From Dyella_D sp052115385 (lineage in GTDB: Bacteria; Pseudomonadota; Gammaproteobacteria; Xanthomonadales; Rhodanobacteraceae): 64,000 nucleotides of DNA. A program made the translations under genes and the position numbers. Below the pieces are notes generated by a model. The model did no database searches, was not told where the DNA came from, and saw nothing but the letters and a program-made list of their open reading frames with translations. This document shows positions 32,086 to 41,431 of this stretch, one piece after another. The stretch covers positions 248,001 to 312,000 of the forward strand of contig NZ_JBFRGP010000004.1 in NCBI RefSeq assembly GCF_052115385.1. The letters run 5' to 3'. The stretch's first letter is position 1; every line of letters starts with the position of its first letter.

Positions 32086-32580
32086 TTACGCTGCCGCCTT
32101 GCGGATCTGCGCCAGGTCGATCTTCTGCATCTGCATCACCGCGCCCATGGCGCGCGCAGCCTTGTCCTGTTCCGGTCCGGTGATCAGCTGGATCAGTTCC
32201 TCCGGCACGATCTGCCATGACAGGCCATAGCGATCCTTCAGCCAGCCGCACTGGCTTTCGGCGCCGCCGTCGGCGGTGAGGCCGTTCCAGAAATGGTCGA
32301 TCTCCTGCTGCGAGCGGCAATGCACCACCAGTGAGAACGCTTCGGAGAGCTTGAAGACCGGGCCGCCGTTGATCGCGGTGAAGGCCTGGCCATCCAGTTC
32401 GAACGCCACCGTCATCACGTCGCCTTCCTTGCGTCCGGCCGCCTGGGCCACTTCCTTGGTGTAGCGCGCCACGTGGGTGATGCGCGAGTTCTCGAACAGC
32501 GACACGTAGAGCTTGGCTGCCTGCTCGGCCTGGTCGTCGAACCACAGGAACGGGGTGATGCGCTGGAATCGGGTGGTCAT
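32086..32580 (-). CDS. VOC superfamily protein (PhnB/DUF1338-like glyoxalase fold)
   Basis: 164 aa. It begins MTTRFQRITPFLWFDDQAEQAAKLYVSLFENSRI and contains GKREG-like GRKEGDVMTVAFELDGQAFTAINGGP, HFWNGL and CGWLKDRYGLSWQIVP. This is the so-called 3-demethylubiquinone methyltransferase (PhnB) branch of the VOC fold, which are not methyltransferases. Enzymatic role unknown. Convergent with paralog B, 40 nt apart. Confidence 0.88.
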   Translation of the reverse strand: MTTRFQRITPFLWFDDQAEQAAKLYVSLFENSRITHVARYTKEVAQAAGRKEGDVMTVAFELDGQAFTAINGGPVFKLSEAFSLVVHCRSQQEIDHFWNGLTADGGAESQCGWLKDRYGLSWQIVPEELIQLITGPEQDKAARAMGAVMQMQKIDLAQIRKAAA

Positions 32581-32660
32581 CGCTGAATCCTCATGAGTAG
32601 GTGGCAAAGGACGCCGCAATGTGGCGTTCCATCCAGGCGACGAACGGGGAAATCGGGAAT

Positions 32661-32697
32661 CGACCAGGGGACGGAAAAATATTTCGTCCCCTGGTCG
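32661..32697. terminator. Hairpin between ExbD and VOC genes
   Basis: Perfect 13-bp stem CGACCAGGGGACG / CGTCCCCTGGTCG with an AT-rich 11-nt loop (gaaaaatattt), 6 nt past the ExbD stop. On the minus strand no T-run follows the stem. Probably a 3' stabiliser or terminator of the ExbD transcript. Confidence 0.5.
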
Positions 32698-32703
32698 TGA
32701 GCT

Positions 32704-33096
32704 TCAGCGCGCGAAATCGATCCCGGCCAGGCCTTGCGCCTTGGCCTCCGCCAGCACGTGGGCGACCGACTGGTAGGCCGCGCCGTCGGCGGCATCGATG
32801 ACCAGGCGCGGCGGTTCGGCCTGTTGCGCGGCCACCGCGAGCTGGGTGTCGAGCTGGGTCTGGTCGATCGGTGTGTCGTTCCAGTACAGCGAGCCGTCGG
32901 CCTGGATCGCCAGCCGGATCGGCTCGGCCGCCGGCAGCGCCTTGCCGCCTGCGGTGGGCAGGTCGATACGGGTGCGGTGGGTGATCACCGGCGCGGTGAT
33001 CATGAAGATGATCAGCAGCACCAGCAGCACGTCCACCAGGGGCGTGACATTGATGTTGGAGATGGCACTGCTTTCGGCACGAACAGAGAAAGCCAT
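32704..33096 (-). CDS. exbD: ExbD/TolR-family biopolymer transport protein
   Basis: 130 aa with one N-terminal membrane helix. NINVTPLVDVLLVLLIIFMITAPV carries the conserved proton-path Asp of ExbD/TolR, followed by a periplasmic domain ending in HVLAEAKAQGLAGIDFA. With ExbB and TonB it would energise TonB receptors such as the one at 15761. No exbB or tonB is adjacent, so it is an orphan copy that must borrow partners encoded elsewhere. Confidence 0.88.
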   Translation of the reverse strand: MAFSVRAESSAISNINVTPLVDVLLVLLIIFMITAPVITHRTRIDLPTAGGKALPAAEPIRLAIQADGSLYWNDTPIDQTQLDTQLAVAAQQAEPPRLVIDAADGAAYQSVAHVLAEAKAQGLAGIDFAR

Positions 33097-33285
33097 GTTC
33101 TTCCTCCTGGGCGAAGCGTCGATGTGGACCTGCGAATGCCGCGGCCAATGGGGGATGCCGCGGCGATTGCAGGTTACTGCGGTCCGCGCGGCGCTTGCCA
33201 TGGGGGGCGCCGCGGCCACGCGGGATGAACCATCCGGGACCGGGCCAGTCTCACCCTGGGGGTCTTGAAGCTGAGGTGCGAAGCA

Positions 33286-34107
33286 GTGAAGAAGCAGCAG
33301 AACTCGTTCGGTGCGTGGTTGTTGGCGGTGATCGTGATGGCGGCGGCCATCGCCGGCGGCATCTATCTCTGGCGCAAGGGCCTGCAAGGCCCGCAGAACG
33401 CGCCACCCTCACCCGTTGCAGCGACCAGCAGCGCCACGCCGGCGTCGTCGTCATCGGTCATCCGCCACCCGATCGCCGACGCGGGCCCGGCGTCCGCTTC
33501 CACGGCGCCGCTCCCAGCGCTGGACGGCAGCGACGGCACCGTCGCCGACCAACTGGCGCAACTGGGCGGCGACGATCTCACCGGCCTGCTGCTGCGCGAG
33601 CAGATCATCCCGCGCATCGTCGCCACCGTGGACGCGTTGCCGCGCCAGGGCGTGGCCACGCGGATCCTGCCGCTGCGCACGCCGCGCGGTGCGTTCGCGG
33701 TGGACGAGCAGGAGGGCAGCATCGAACTGTCGCCGCGCAATGCAGAGCGCTATGCCCCGTACGTGCGCGTGGTCGAGGCGGTCGATGTGCACAAGGCGGT
33801 GGCGTGGTACGTGCGCTATTACCCGCTGTTCCAGCAGGCGTATCGCGAACTCGGTTATCCCCATGGCTACTTCAACGACCGCCTGGTCGCGGCGATCGAC
33901 GACATGCTGGCCGCGCCCGACGGCAACGCGCGGATCGCGCTGGTGCGCGGCGATACCTACTACCGTTACGCCGATCCTTCGCTGCAGGGACTTTCCGCGG
34001 GGCAGAGGCTGATGTTGCGCATGGGGCCGGCGAATGCGGGAAAGCTGAAAGCGAAGCTGCGCGAGATCCGCGCGGCGCTGGCGGGGCAGGGGCCTGCAAA
34101 AACGTGA
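33286..34107 (+). CDS. DUF3014 membrane-anchored protein
   Basis: 273 aa. An N-terminal helix (SFGAWLLAVIVMAAAIAGGIYLW) is followed by a Ser/Ala/Pro linker and a DUF3014 domain: LPALDGSDGTVADQLAQLGGDDLTGLLLREQIIPRIVATVDALPR, YAPYVRVVEAVD and YVRYYPLFQQAYRELGYPHGYFNDRLVAAIDDMLAAP. Function unknown; probably envelope-facing. GTG 33286 is preferred (GAGG upstream); TTG 33265 is in frame. A repeat pair directly follows the stop. Confidence 0.8.
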   Translation: MKKQQNSFGAWLLAVIVMAAAIAGGIYLWRKGLQGPQNAPPSPVAATSSATPASSSSVIRHPIADAGPASASTAPLPALDGSDGTVADQLAQLGGDDLTGLLLREQIIPRIVATVDALPRQGVATRILPLRTPRGAFAVDEQEGSIELSPRNAERYAPYVRVVEAVDVHKAVAWYVRYYPLFQQAYRELGYPHGYFNDRLVAAIDDMLAAPDGNARIALVRGDTYYRYADPSLQGLSAGQRLMLRMGPANAGKLKAKLREIRAALAGQGPAKT

Positions 34108-34108
34108 G

Positions 34109-34201
34109 GCGTAGGTTGGGGTGAGCGCAGCAAACCCCAACGAAACCTTGCCAGGCCGCCGCAGCGTTGGGGTTCGCCTTAGGCTCACCCCAACCTACGC
34201 C
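34109..34201. repeat. GTAGGTTGGGGT repeat pair
   Basis: Facing arms: GGCGTAGGTTGGGGTGAGC at 34109-34127 pairs perfectly with its complement at 34183-34201; the inner parts (CAAACCCCAAC versus GTTGGGGTTCG) pair imperfectly. It starts directly after the DUF3014 stop, between co-directional genes. Confidence 0.85.
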
Positions 34202-34388
34202 GGTCGCATAGGGTAAATTCCCATTTGCTCCGCCGCGCAAGGCGGCAGGCTTGCATTTCTATACCTGTTGGTTCAATAATTCGCGCCTCGCCGAGGCTTC
34301 TCTCCGTGCCGCCACGCCAGCCTGTCCTGACGGTTCCGGCGGTGCCGCCTCGTCCGTTGCATTCGCTCTCGCAAGGAACCCCCCACCC

Positions 34389-35600
34389 ATGAATACCCGG
34401 CTTTTCGGGGCGGCGCTCATTCTGGGCCTGCTGTCGGCCATCGGGCCGTTCGCCATCGACATGTACCTGCCGGCGCTGCCGACCATCCGCGAAGCGCTGC
34501 ACACCAACGTGGACACCGCGCAGCTCAGCCTGATGGTGTTCTTCGCCGCGGTCGGCATCGGCCAGCTCATCTATGGGCCGGTGTCGGACATGGTGGGGCG
34601 CAAGCCGCCGATCTATTTCGGCCTGGTGCTGTTCGCGCTCGGCAGCATCGGCTGCGCGATGGCGCCGGATATCCACACGCTGATCCTGTTCCGCTTCGTG
34701 CAGGGCCTGGGCGCCTGCGCCGGCATGGTGATCCCGCGTGCGATCGTGCGCGACATGCACACCGGCCATGACGCCGCGCAGCTGATGTCGCTGCTGATGC
34801 TGGTGTTCAGCGTGTCGCCGATCCTGGCGCCGTTGACCGGCAGCCTGGTGATCCGCCTGGCCAGCTGGCGCGGGATCTTCTGGACCGTGGCCGTCGCGGC
34901 CGTGCTCGGCCTGGTGCTGGCGGCAACCGCGCTGAAGGAAACCCGGCCGCGCGAAGCGCGCGTAGCGAGCAACCTGCGCAGCGCGGTGGCTGCCTACGGC
35001 ACGCTGCTGCGCGATCCGCATTACCTGGGGCTGATCTTCATCTGCTCGTTCGGCGTGGCGAGTTTCTTCGCCTACCTGGCCAACTCGTCGTTCGTGCTGA
35101 TCGACCACTACGGCCTGTCGCCCACGCTGTACGGCCTGGCGTTCTCGGTGAATGCAGTGGCTTTCATCGGCGCGGCGCAATTCACCGGCGCGCTGGGCAA
35201 GCGCTACGGCCTGCCGCGGCTGGTGCGCACCGCGGTGGTGGGCTACAGCGTGGTGATGGTGGCGCTGCTGCTGCTCAATGTGGCGGGCGTGGACAACCTG
35301 GGCGTGCTGATGGCGCTGCTGTTCGTCGGCTACGGCTTCCTGGGCCTGGTCATCCCCAGCTCCGCCGTGCTGGCGCTGGAGGAGCACGGCAAGATCGCCG
35401 GCACCGCCTCGGCCTTGCTCGGCACCATGCAGTTCGTCACCGGCGCGTGCGTGATCGGCGTGGTCGGGCGCTTTCTCGACGGTACCGCGCGGCCGATGCT
35501 GGCCGGCATCGCGGCATGCTCGGTGATTGCCCTGGTGCTGGCGCAACGCACCCTGCGCCACCGGCCGGCGCCGGCGGTGGCGGAAGCCTCGGCGGACTGA
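34389..35600 (+). CDS. Bcr/CflA family drug-efflux MFS transporter
   Basis: 403 aa, 12 helices. IGPFAIDMYLPALPTIREAL and GQLIYGPVSDMVGRKPPIYFGLVLF are hallmarks of the Bcr/CflA branch (DHA1 drug:H+ antiporters), followed by FVQGLGACAGMVIPRAIVRDM. Inner membrane; likely exports drugs, peptides or metabolites. Its ATG follows a run of Cs with no strong ribosome site. Sits 187 nt downstream of a repeat pair. Confidence 0.9.
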   Translation: MNTRLFGAALILGLLSAIGPFAIDMYLPALPTIREALHTNVDTAQLSLMVFFAAVGIGQLIYGPVSDMVGRKPPIYFGLVLFALGSIGCAMAPDIHTLILFRFVQGLGACAGMVIPRAIVRDMHTGHDAAQLMSLLMLVFSVSPILAPLTGSLVIRLASWRGIFWTVAVAAVLGLVLAATALKETRPREARVASNLRSAVAAYGTLLRDPHYLGLIFICSFGVASFFAYLANSSFVLIDHYGLSPTLYGLAFSVNAVAFIGAAQFTGALGKRYGLPRLVRTAVVGYSVVMVALLLLNVAGVDNLGVLMALLFVGYGFLGLVIPSSAVLALEEHGKIAGTASALLGTMQFVTGACVIGVVGRFLDGTARPMLAGIAACSVIALVLAQRTLRHRPAPAVAEASAD

Positions 35601-35620
35601 CCGGCTCAGGTCAGCCAGCT

Positions 35621-36118
35621 TTAAGTGAGCGCGGTATGCGCGTGGAACGGCAATAGCGTGGCGCCGGTGCGCGCCACCGCCGGTTCGGCCAGCTCCAGTT
35701 TGTCCCTGCGCGCGTCGAGCACGACCAGGATGTGACCGGAAGCGATTTCATCGCGGAAGCGGCGATGGATCACGTCCGGCACTTCGCTGCCGATCAGCGC
35801 GCCGGTCCAGCAGCCCACCGCCGCGCCGGCCACCGCCGCGAAACCGGCGCCGACCAGCGGCACGCCCAGCGGCGGCACCGCCACTGCAAGCAGGCCCAGC
35901 AGCAGGCCGGAACCGCCGCCGCAGGCCACGCCGCGCAGCGCGGACGGCATGAAATCGGTGCGGCCGGTCATGCGGTGATCGGGGATCCCGGCCAGCTCGA
36001 TATCGTCGCGGGCGACGAAGCAGATATCGCCGTCGTCGATACCGGCATCGAGCGCGGCACGCATGGCGGCGCGCGCCGCATCCAGGTTCGGCGTGCTGAA
36101 CACGCAACGGGTCTTCAT
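35621..36118 (-). CDS. DUF1269-like membrane protein
   Basis: 165 aa. The N-terminal soluble part (CVFSTPNLDAARAAMRAALDAGIDDGDICFVAR) resembles the stress-protein fold of DUF1269 / general-stress-17M-like proteins. A glycine-zipper hydrophobic segment follows (GGGSGLLLGLLAVAVPPLGVPLVGAGFAAVAGAAVGCWTGALIG) with a C-terminal tail HILVVLDARRDKLE. Role unknown; probably an inner-membrane stress protein. Convergent with the Bcr gene, 20 nt apart. Confidence 0.75.
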   Translation of the reverse strand: MKTRCVFSTPNLDAARAAMRAALDAGIDDGDICFVARDDIELAGIPDHRMTGRTDFMPSALRGVACGGGSGLLLGLLAVAVPPLGVPLVGAGFAAVAGAAVGCWTGALIGSEVPDVIHRRFRDEIASGHILVVLDARRDKLELAEPAVARTGATLLPFHAHTALT

Positions 36119-36319
36119 GGCGACCTCCCGCCGGCGAACCGGCGCGGTGTGCCCCGCGCACTGCGGTCGTCCAGGCCGCCGCGCGAGGCGTGGCTTCCTG
36201 GCGGGCATTGTTGGCCCGCATAAGTGAGCACGATGTGCGCTGCGTGTTATCGCCGCGTGGCGCTCCCCGCGCTGGAACGCTTGCGCTAAGGTGCGTGCCG
36301 ATGCACAGCGAATGTCGCC

Positions 36320-36919
36320 ATGACGCCCAACCTGTTTGATTCGCCCCAGCTGGACCTGCTGGGTGGCCAGGCCGAACCCGCGCAGACTCACCGCCTGTTC
36401 TTCGCGCTGCTGCCGGACGAAGCCACGCGTGCCGAGTTCGCGCGCGTCGCCGACACGCTCAAGGCCAGCCAGCCCGGCCTGCGCGCGCGCTGGGTGGCGC
36501 CGGCGCGCTACCACGCCACCGTGCATTTCCTCGGCGACCATCCGATGCTGCGCGGCGATATCGTGCAGGCCGCCACGCGCGCCGGCGCCGCGCTGCAGGC
36601 GGGCGCGTTCGACTGGACGCTCGATTGCATCGCAAGTTTCCACGGTCGCGAGCCGCCTTGCGTGCTGCGTTCCAATGAAGTGCCCGCGCCCTTGCAGCAG
36701 CTATGGGTCCAGCTGCGCGAAGCGCTGATCCGTGCCGGGCAGGGCGCGCACCTGTCGCGCAGCTTTACGCCGCACGTCACGCTGGGCTACAGCCGCGGCG
36801 GCCTGTTGCCGGAGCTGCCGGTGGGGCCGTTGGCATGGCGGGTGGATCAGCTCGCGCTGGTGCACAGCGTGGTCGGGCAGGGGGATTACCGGTTGCTGCA
36901 CGCCTGGCCGCTGTCCTGA
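36320..36919 (+). CDS. thpR: RNA 2',3'-cyclic phosphodiesterase (ThpR/LigT)
   Basis: 199 aa 2H phosphoesterase. Two HxTx motifs are present: HATV (65-68, in RYHATVHFLG) and HVTL (152-155, in FTPHVTLGYS). It hydrolyses 2',3'-cyclic phosphates in RNA to 2'-phosphates. A ~20-residue N-terminal extension precedes the RLFFALLPDE start usual for the family. Stand-alone gene. Confidence 0.92.
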   Translation: MTPNLFDSPQLDLLGGQAEPAQTHRLFFALLPDEATRAEFARVADTLKASQPGLRARWVAPARYHATVHFLGDHPMLRGDIVQAATRAGAALQAGAFDWTLDCIASFHGREPPCVLRSNEVPAPLQQLWVQLREALIRAGQGAHLSRSFTPHVTLGYSRGGLLPELPVGPLAWRVDQLALVHSVVGQGDYRLLHAWPLS

Positions 36920-37040
36920 AGCGCGGCTCGACCTGCTGGTGTTTCCATGGGCGCCGGCGCATCACTGTGCCGAAGGTCCTGGCTCCGCACCTGCGGTTTA
37001 GGCGCACAATGCCGCTCCCAACCGATCGCGGAGTTCCGTC

Positions 37041-37808
37041 ATGCGTACGACCGTTCTCGCTGCGTTGATCGCCATCGCGCTGCCGCTCGCAGCCGCCGCG
37101 CAGCCGCCTAAGCCCGCCGGCGCCATTCCCGCCAATGTCTCCGCTGCGGTCGCCGATCCGGCGCGCAAGGGCGATGCCGCCAACGACGCGCGCCGCAAGG
37201 GCGGCGAGTTGCTGGCGTTCGCCCAGGTCAAGTCCGGACAGAGCGTGGTCGACCTGATTCCCGGCGGCGGTTACTTCACCCGCTTGTTCAGCGCTGCCGT
37301 CGGCGACGGCGGACAGGTCTATGCCGTGTGGCCCAACGAGTACGCGCAGGAAGCCGATTCCGACGTGAAGGGTTCCAAGACGCTCGCCGCGCAGCCGCAC
37401 TACAAGAACGTCAGCGTGCTGCTGCAGCCGGGCAACCAGTTCAGCGTGCCGCATCCGGTCGACATGGTGTTCACCTCGCAGAACTACCACGACTATCCGG
37501 ACAAGTTCATGGGCAGCATCGATCCGGCGGTGCTCAACAAACAGGTATTCGATGCGCTCAAGCCGGGTGGCTTGTTCGTGATCGTCGATCACGTGGCCGA
37601 AGCCGGCTCCGGCATGCGCGACATCGAGACGCTGCATCGCATCGATCCGGCCATCGTGAAGAAGCAGGTGGAAGCGGCCGGCTTCGTGTTCGATGGCGAG
37701 AGCAACGTGCTGCGCAATCCCGCCGACACGCACGGCATCAAGGTGTTCGACAAATCCATCCGCGGCCATACCGATCAGTTCGTGTACCGGTTCCGCAAGC
37801 CGGGTTGA
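37041..37808 (+). CDS. Exported class I SAM-dependent methyltransferase-like protein
   Basis: 255 aa. A clear signal peptide (TVLAALIAIALPLAAAAQ) precedes a methyltransferase-like fold: GELLAFAQVKSGQSVVDLIPGGGYFTRLFSAAVGDGGQVYAV, DMVFTSQNYHDY and ALKPGGLFVIVDH. S-adenosylmethionine is not expected outside the cytoplasm, so the domain may have another ligand. The usual E/DxGxG motif I is DLIPGGGYF here. Similar exported proteins are common in xanthomonads; function unknown. Confidence 0.82.
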   Translation: MRTTVLAALIAIALPLAAAAQPPKPAGAIPANVSAAVADPARKGDAANDARRKGGELLAFAQVKSGQSVVDLIPGGGYFTRLFSAAVGDGGQVYAVWPNEYAQEADSDVKGSKTLAAQPHYKNVSVLLQPGNQFSVPHPVDMVFTSQNYHDYPDKFMGSIDPAVLNKQVFDALKPGGLFVIVDHVAEAGSGMRDIETLHRIDPAIVKKQVEAAGFVFDGESNVLRNPADTHGIKVFDKSIRGHTDQFVYRFRKPG

Positions 37809-37812
37809 GCGG

Positions 37813-38019
37813 TTGACCGATTCTGACGAGCAAGCGCCAGGAGGCTCCGTGCCTCCTGGCGATCCACGGCCGGTAAAGCCCATCGAGCCCGATGCGCTCG
37901 ACTGCTGCGGCGAGGGCTGCGTGCCCTGCATCTACGATCTCTACGAAGCAGCGCTGGACCGTTACAAGGCCGCGCTGGCGGCGTGGCTGGAACGCCATCC
38001 GGAAGCGCCGAAGGATTAA
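37813..38019 (+). CDS. Oxidoreductase-like domain small protein (Cys-rich)
   Basis: 68 aa (from TTG 37813) or 56 aa (from GTG 37849). The core DCCGEGCVPCIYDLYEAALDRY matches the oxidoreductase-like domain PF09791, which has four conserved cysteines and occurs as short stand-alone proteins in gammaproteobacteria. It starts 4-40 nt after the methyltransferase-like gene. AGGAGG (37839-37844) could serve GTG 37849 but is inside a hairpin. Function unknown; metal or redox binding inferred. Confidence 0.75.
   Translation: MTDSDEQAPGGSVPPGDPRPVKPIEPDALDCCGEGCVPCIYDLYEAALDRYKAALAAWLERHPEAPKD
37836..37860 (+). promoter_or_regulatory. Hairpin masking the ribosome site of the Cys-rich small gene
   Basis: Perfect 9-bp inverted repeat GCCAGGAGG-ctccgtg-CCTCCTGGC. 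The left arm contains AGGAGG and the loop contains the candidate GTG start, so folding would hide both. If the TTG at 37813 is the true start, the hairpin is merely inside coding sequence. Confidence 0.3.
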
Positions 38020-38040
38020 AGCCACGAACGAGTTGCGACC

Positions 38041-38096
38041 CCGTCACCCCAGCTTGACCAGCTTCGCTGTTGAGAAGCGCCTCGCTGGGGTGACGG
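38041..38096. repeat. CCGTCACCCCAGC inverted repeat
   Basis: CCGTCACCCCAGC (38041-38053) and GCTGGGGTGACGG (38084-38096) are perfectly complementary; a smaller inner pair GCTTC/GAAGC lies in the loop. Located between the small Cys-rich gene and the convergent HDOD gene. A separate palindromic family from the GTAGGTTGGGGT elements. Confidence 0.75.
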
Positions 38097-38112
38097 TGGT
38101 TTTCTCGCGAGT

Positions 38113-39162
38113 CTAGAAGCCTTTCTCGCGCGGCACCGAATCGAACTGGTGCTGCAGGTCCTGCTGGCAGCGCGCGACCTGCGCGGGTGCGAAGCGCGCC
38201 GGCCAGGCTTCGCTCAGATCGGGCATGCTGTCGAGCGCGCGATGGTCGCGCAGCAATTGCGCCATCGACAGGTAATGCGCCACGTGCAAGGTCTTGCCCA
38301 GCGGCGAGAGTGTTTCGGGCGCTTGCTCCTGCGCGTGTTCCGACAGCGCCTGGATCACCGCGCCGGGCAGGTCCCAATGGCGCGCGGCACGCAAGGTCAG
38401 GCTCGCACCCAGTTGCGCGCAAGCATCGAGGAAGACCGGGCTCAGCGTGTCGGGCCTGGCGATCTCCTCCATGCTCAGCAGGTGGATCATCGCGCCGGTG
38501 CCGGTATTGCACACGATGCCGGCGAGATAGGCCTCGAACGGATCGCAGCCGGCGAACTTGCCGAGAAAGGCGCTGGCATGCGCGCAGCGTTCGGCGTGGT
38601 CCCACAGCCGCTGTCCCGCCACCAGGCCGTGCACGCCGGCGCTGGCCTGCAGGATCGGTTTCATCATGTGCTGGGTGGCGACGCGGCGCAGCCCGTCCTG
38701 GCCGAGCAGCACCACGGCGTGCTGCAGGCTCTGGATCGAATGCAGGGTGCGGTAGTAGATGCTGCGGCTCACCCGCATCACTTCGCCGACCAGCATCGGG
38801 TCGCGTCCGACCAGCCGTGCCAGCTCGGCGCCGGCGACGTCGTCGTTCTTCAGCGCCAGCAGCAGCTGCGGCAGCACCGCGGGCAGCCGCGGCAGGCTGC
38901 GCACGTCGAAGCGTTCGGCCACGATCTGCAGGCGCCGCTGCAGCGCGGCCTCGTTCGGGTTGGCGCCTTCGCGCGCATCGGGCAGGCCCAGCATGAAGCG
39001 CTGGAAGCGTTCGGCCAGCGCCGCCAGTTCGGGTGCAGGCGTGGGCACGGGCGGCGCGGCGGACACCGCCGGCATCCGTGCCGGGCGCTGGAACTGCGCG
39101 CGTGCCAGCGGCTGCACGGCGGGCAGGGGCGAGGGGGCGAAAAAGCGCCTTAGCCAATACAT
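38113..39162 (-). CDS. HDOD domain signalling protein
   Basis: 349 aa. An N-terminal Pro-rich region (~60 residues) is followed by an HDOD domain: LPRLPAVLPQLLLALKNDDVAGAELARLVGRDPMLVGEVMRVSRSIYY, SLQHAVVLLGQDGLRRVATQHMM, HAERCAHASAFLGKFAG and AYLAGIVCNTGTGAMI. HDOD is a non-catalytic relative of HD-GYP domains used in stress and motility signalling. No partner domain or adjacent signalling gene identifies its pathway. Confidence 0.88.
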   Translation of the reverse strand: MYWLRRFFAPSPLPAVQPLARAQFQRPARMPAVSAAPPVPTPAPELAALAERFQRFMLGLPDAREGANPNEAALQRRLQIVAERFDVRSLPRLPAVLPQLLLALKNDDVAGAELARLVGRDPMLVGEVMRVSRSIYYRTLHSIQSLQHAVVLLGQDGLRRVATQHMMKPILQASAGVHGLVAGQRLWDHAERCAHASAFLGKFAGCDPFEAYLAGIVCNTGTGAMIHLLSMEEIARPDTLSPVFLDACAQLGASLTLRAARHWDLPGAVIQALSEHAQEQAPETLSPLGKTLHVAHYLSMAQLLRDHRALDSMPDLSEAWPARFAPAQVARCQQDLQHQFDSVPREKGF

Positions 39163-39350
39163 CGTGTCGTTCTCCCCAGCCGCCGCGGACGCGGTCTCCC
39201 CGCCGGGTTATCGGCGCTCCGGATGAAACCTGTAGATCGGGCGCGGCCCGGATCGCCCGCTTTGCAGGCTGGGCCACATTTTCTGTACCGGCGAGGCTGG
39301 CAATGCCCGGGTCCGCCCCCAGATCGGAAGCTTCGTCGCGAGGACACTCC

Positions 39351-40349
<999 letters not shown>

Positions 40350-40363
40350 GCCATACCGCCGGC

Positions 40364-40456
40364 GTAGGTTGGGGTGAGCCGCAGGCGAACCCCAACGTGT
40401 GCCACCGCCATGCGTATCGCAATGTTGGGGTTCGCCTGCGGCTCACCCCAACCTAC
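40364..40456. repeat. GTAGGTTGGGGT repeat pair, perfect 33-bp arms
   Basis: Arms 40364-40396 and 40424-40456 are perfect reverse complements separated by 27 nt. Each reads GTAGGTTGGGGTGAGCCG... to ...GCGAACCCCAAC. It lies between the convergent LLM oxidoreductase and DUF72 genes. The outer CTAC of the right arm provides the TAG stop of DUF72 (40453-40455). Confidence 0.9.
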
Positions 40457-41289
40457 GGCTGGCTATTGTCGACGCGCCCCTGCAGCGCCATCGCCGCGGC
40501 CGGATTCAGATGCTTCGCCGCACTGATGAAATAAATAAACACGTCGCGCGGCTCCGCCTTCGCCAGCGGCGCCGCGAAGTGCGGCAGCTCTTCGCAATCT
40601 TCCCCGCGCGCCCAGCGGTGCGCACGATCCGCCCACGCATCCAGTGCATCGGCGGGATAACCCGCCGCTTCGCCATCCGCACTACGCATCAGCCGCGCAT
40701 AGCTGAAATCGCCGGTCAGGTCGGCGAGATTCGGATACTCCGGCGAATCGGTGTACACCGTGGGAATGCGCTGGGCGCGCGCCAGCGTCACATACGCTGC
40801 GCTGAGAAAACTGCGGTGGCGCACTTCCAATACGTGGCGCAGCGGCTTGCCGTTCAAGCTGCGCGGCAGCAGTTCGAGAAACGCGGCGATGTCGTCCGCA
40901 TCGAAGGCGCGCGACGGCGGCAGTTGCCACAGGATCGGCCCCAGCCGATCGCCCATCTCCGCCAGGCCGCCATGCACGAAGCTGTCGATGCCTTTGCCGG
41001 TGGCGGCCAGGCGCTTTCCTTCCGTGACGTAGCGCGGCGCTTTCAAGGAAAACACAAACCCTTCCGGCGTCTCCGCCGCCCAGCGCCCATAGGTCTCGGC
41101 TTTCTGCGCGCCGTAATACGTGCCGTTGATCTCGATCGCGCGCAGGTGCCGGCTGGCGTATTCCAGCTCGCGGCGCTGGATCAGCCCATCCGGGTAGAAG
41201 TTCTTGCGCCAGGGCGCGTAGTTCCAGCCGCCGATGCCGGCGCGGATGCGTTCGGCGCGGGGCGTGGCGCTGCTGAAGAGATCGTCCAT
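40453..41289 (-). CDS. DUF72 (YecE-like) protein
   Basis: 278 aa TIM-barrel-like DUF72: RAGIGGWNYAPWRKNFYPDGLIQRRELEYASRHLRAIEINGTYYG, VFSLKAPRYVTEGKRL, GPILWQLPPSRAFD, LEVRHRSFLS and a C-terminal DVFIYFISAAKHLNPAAAMAL. Function is unestablished in the family. Its TAG stop comes from the adjacent palindromic repeat, so the last residues (GRVDNSQP) may have been set by repeat insertion. Confidence 0.88.
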   Translation of the reverse strand: MDDLFSSATPRAERIRAGIGGWNYAPWRKNFYPDGLIQRRELEYASRHLRAIEINGTYYGAQKAETYGRWAAETPEGFVFSLKAPRYVTEGKRLAATGKGIDSFVHGGLAEMGDRLGPILWQLPPSRAFDADDIAAFLELLPRSLNGKPLRHVLEVRHRSFLSAAYVTLARAQRIPTVYTDSPEYPNLADLTGDFSYARLMRSADGEAAGYPADALDAWADRAHRWARGEDCEELPHFAAPLAKAEPRDVFIYFISAAKHLNPAAAMALQGRVDNSQP

Positions 41290-41431
41290 CGGTGGGGATC
41301 GCAGAGGTTGCGTGGGCGGCGATCATGCCATGGCCGCGCGTGAACCCGCGGTCGTGACTTCAGGCACGCGCCGCGCGCCGGGCCGAAGCGTATCCAGGCG
41401 CATTGCCGTTACGGCATCGACGGGTCCGTCC

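Noticed and set aside
34109..34201. Insertion-sequence end
   Set aside because: No transposase, no target-site duplication, and the same element occurs at five other intergenic places as a short palindrome.
40364..40456. CRISPR-like repeats
   Set aside because: The repeats are facing palindromic pairs at scattered intergenic sites, with no regular spacers and no cas genes.
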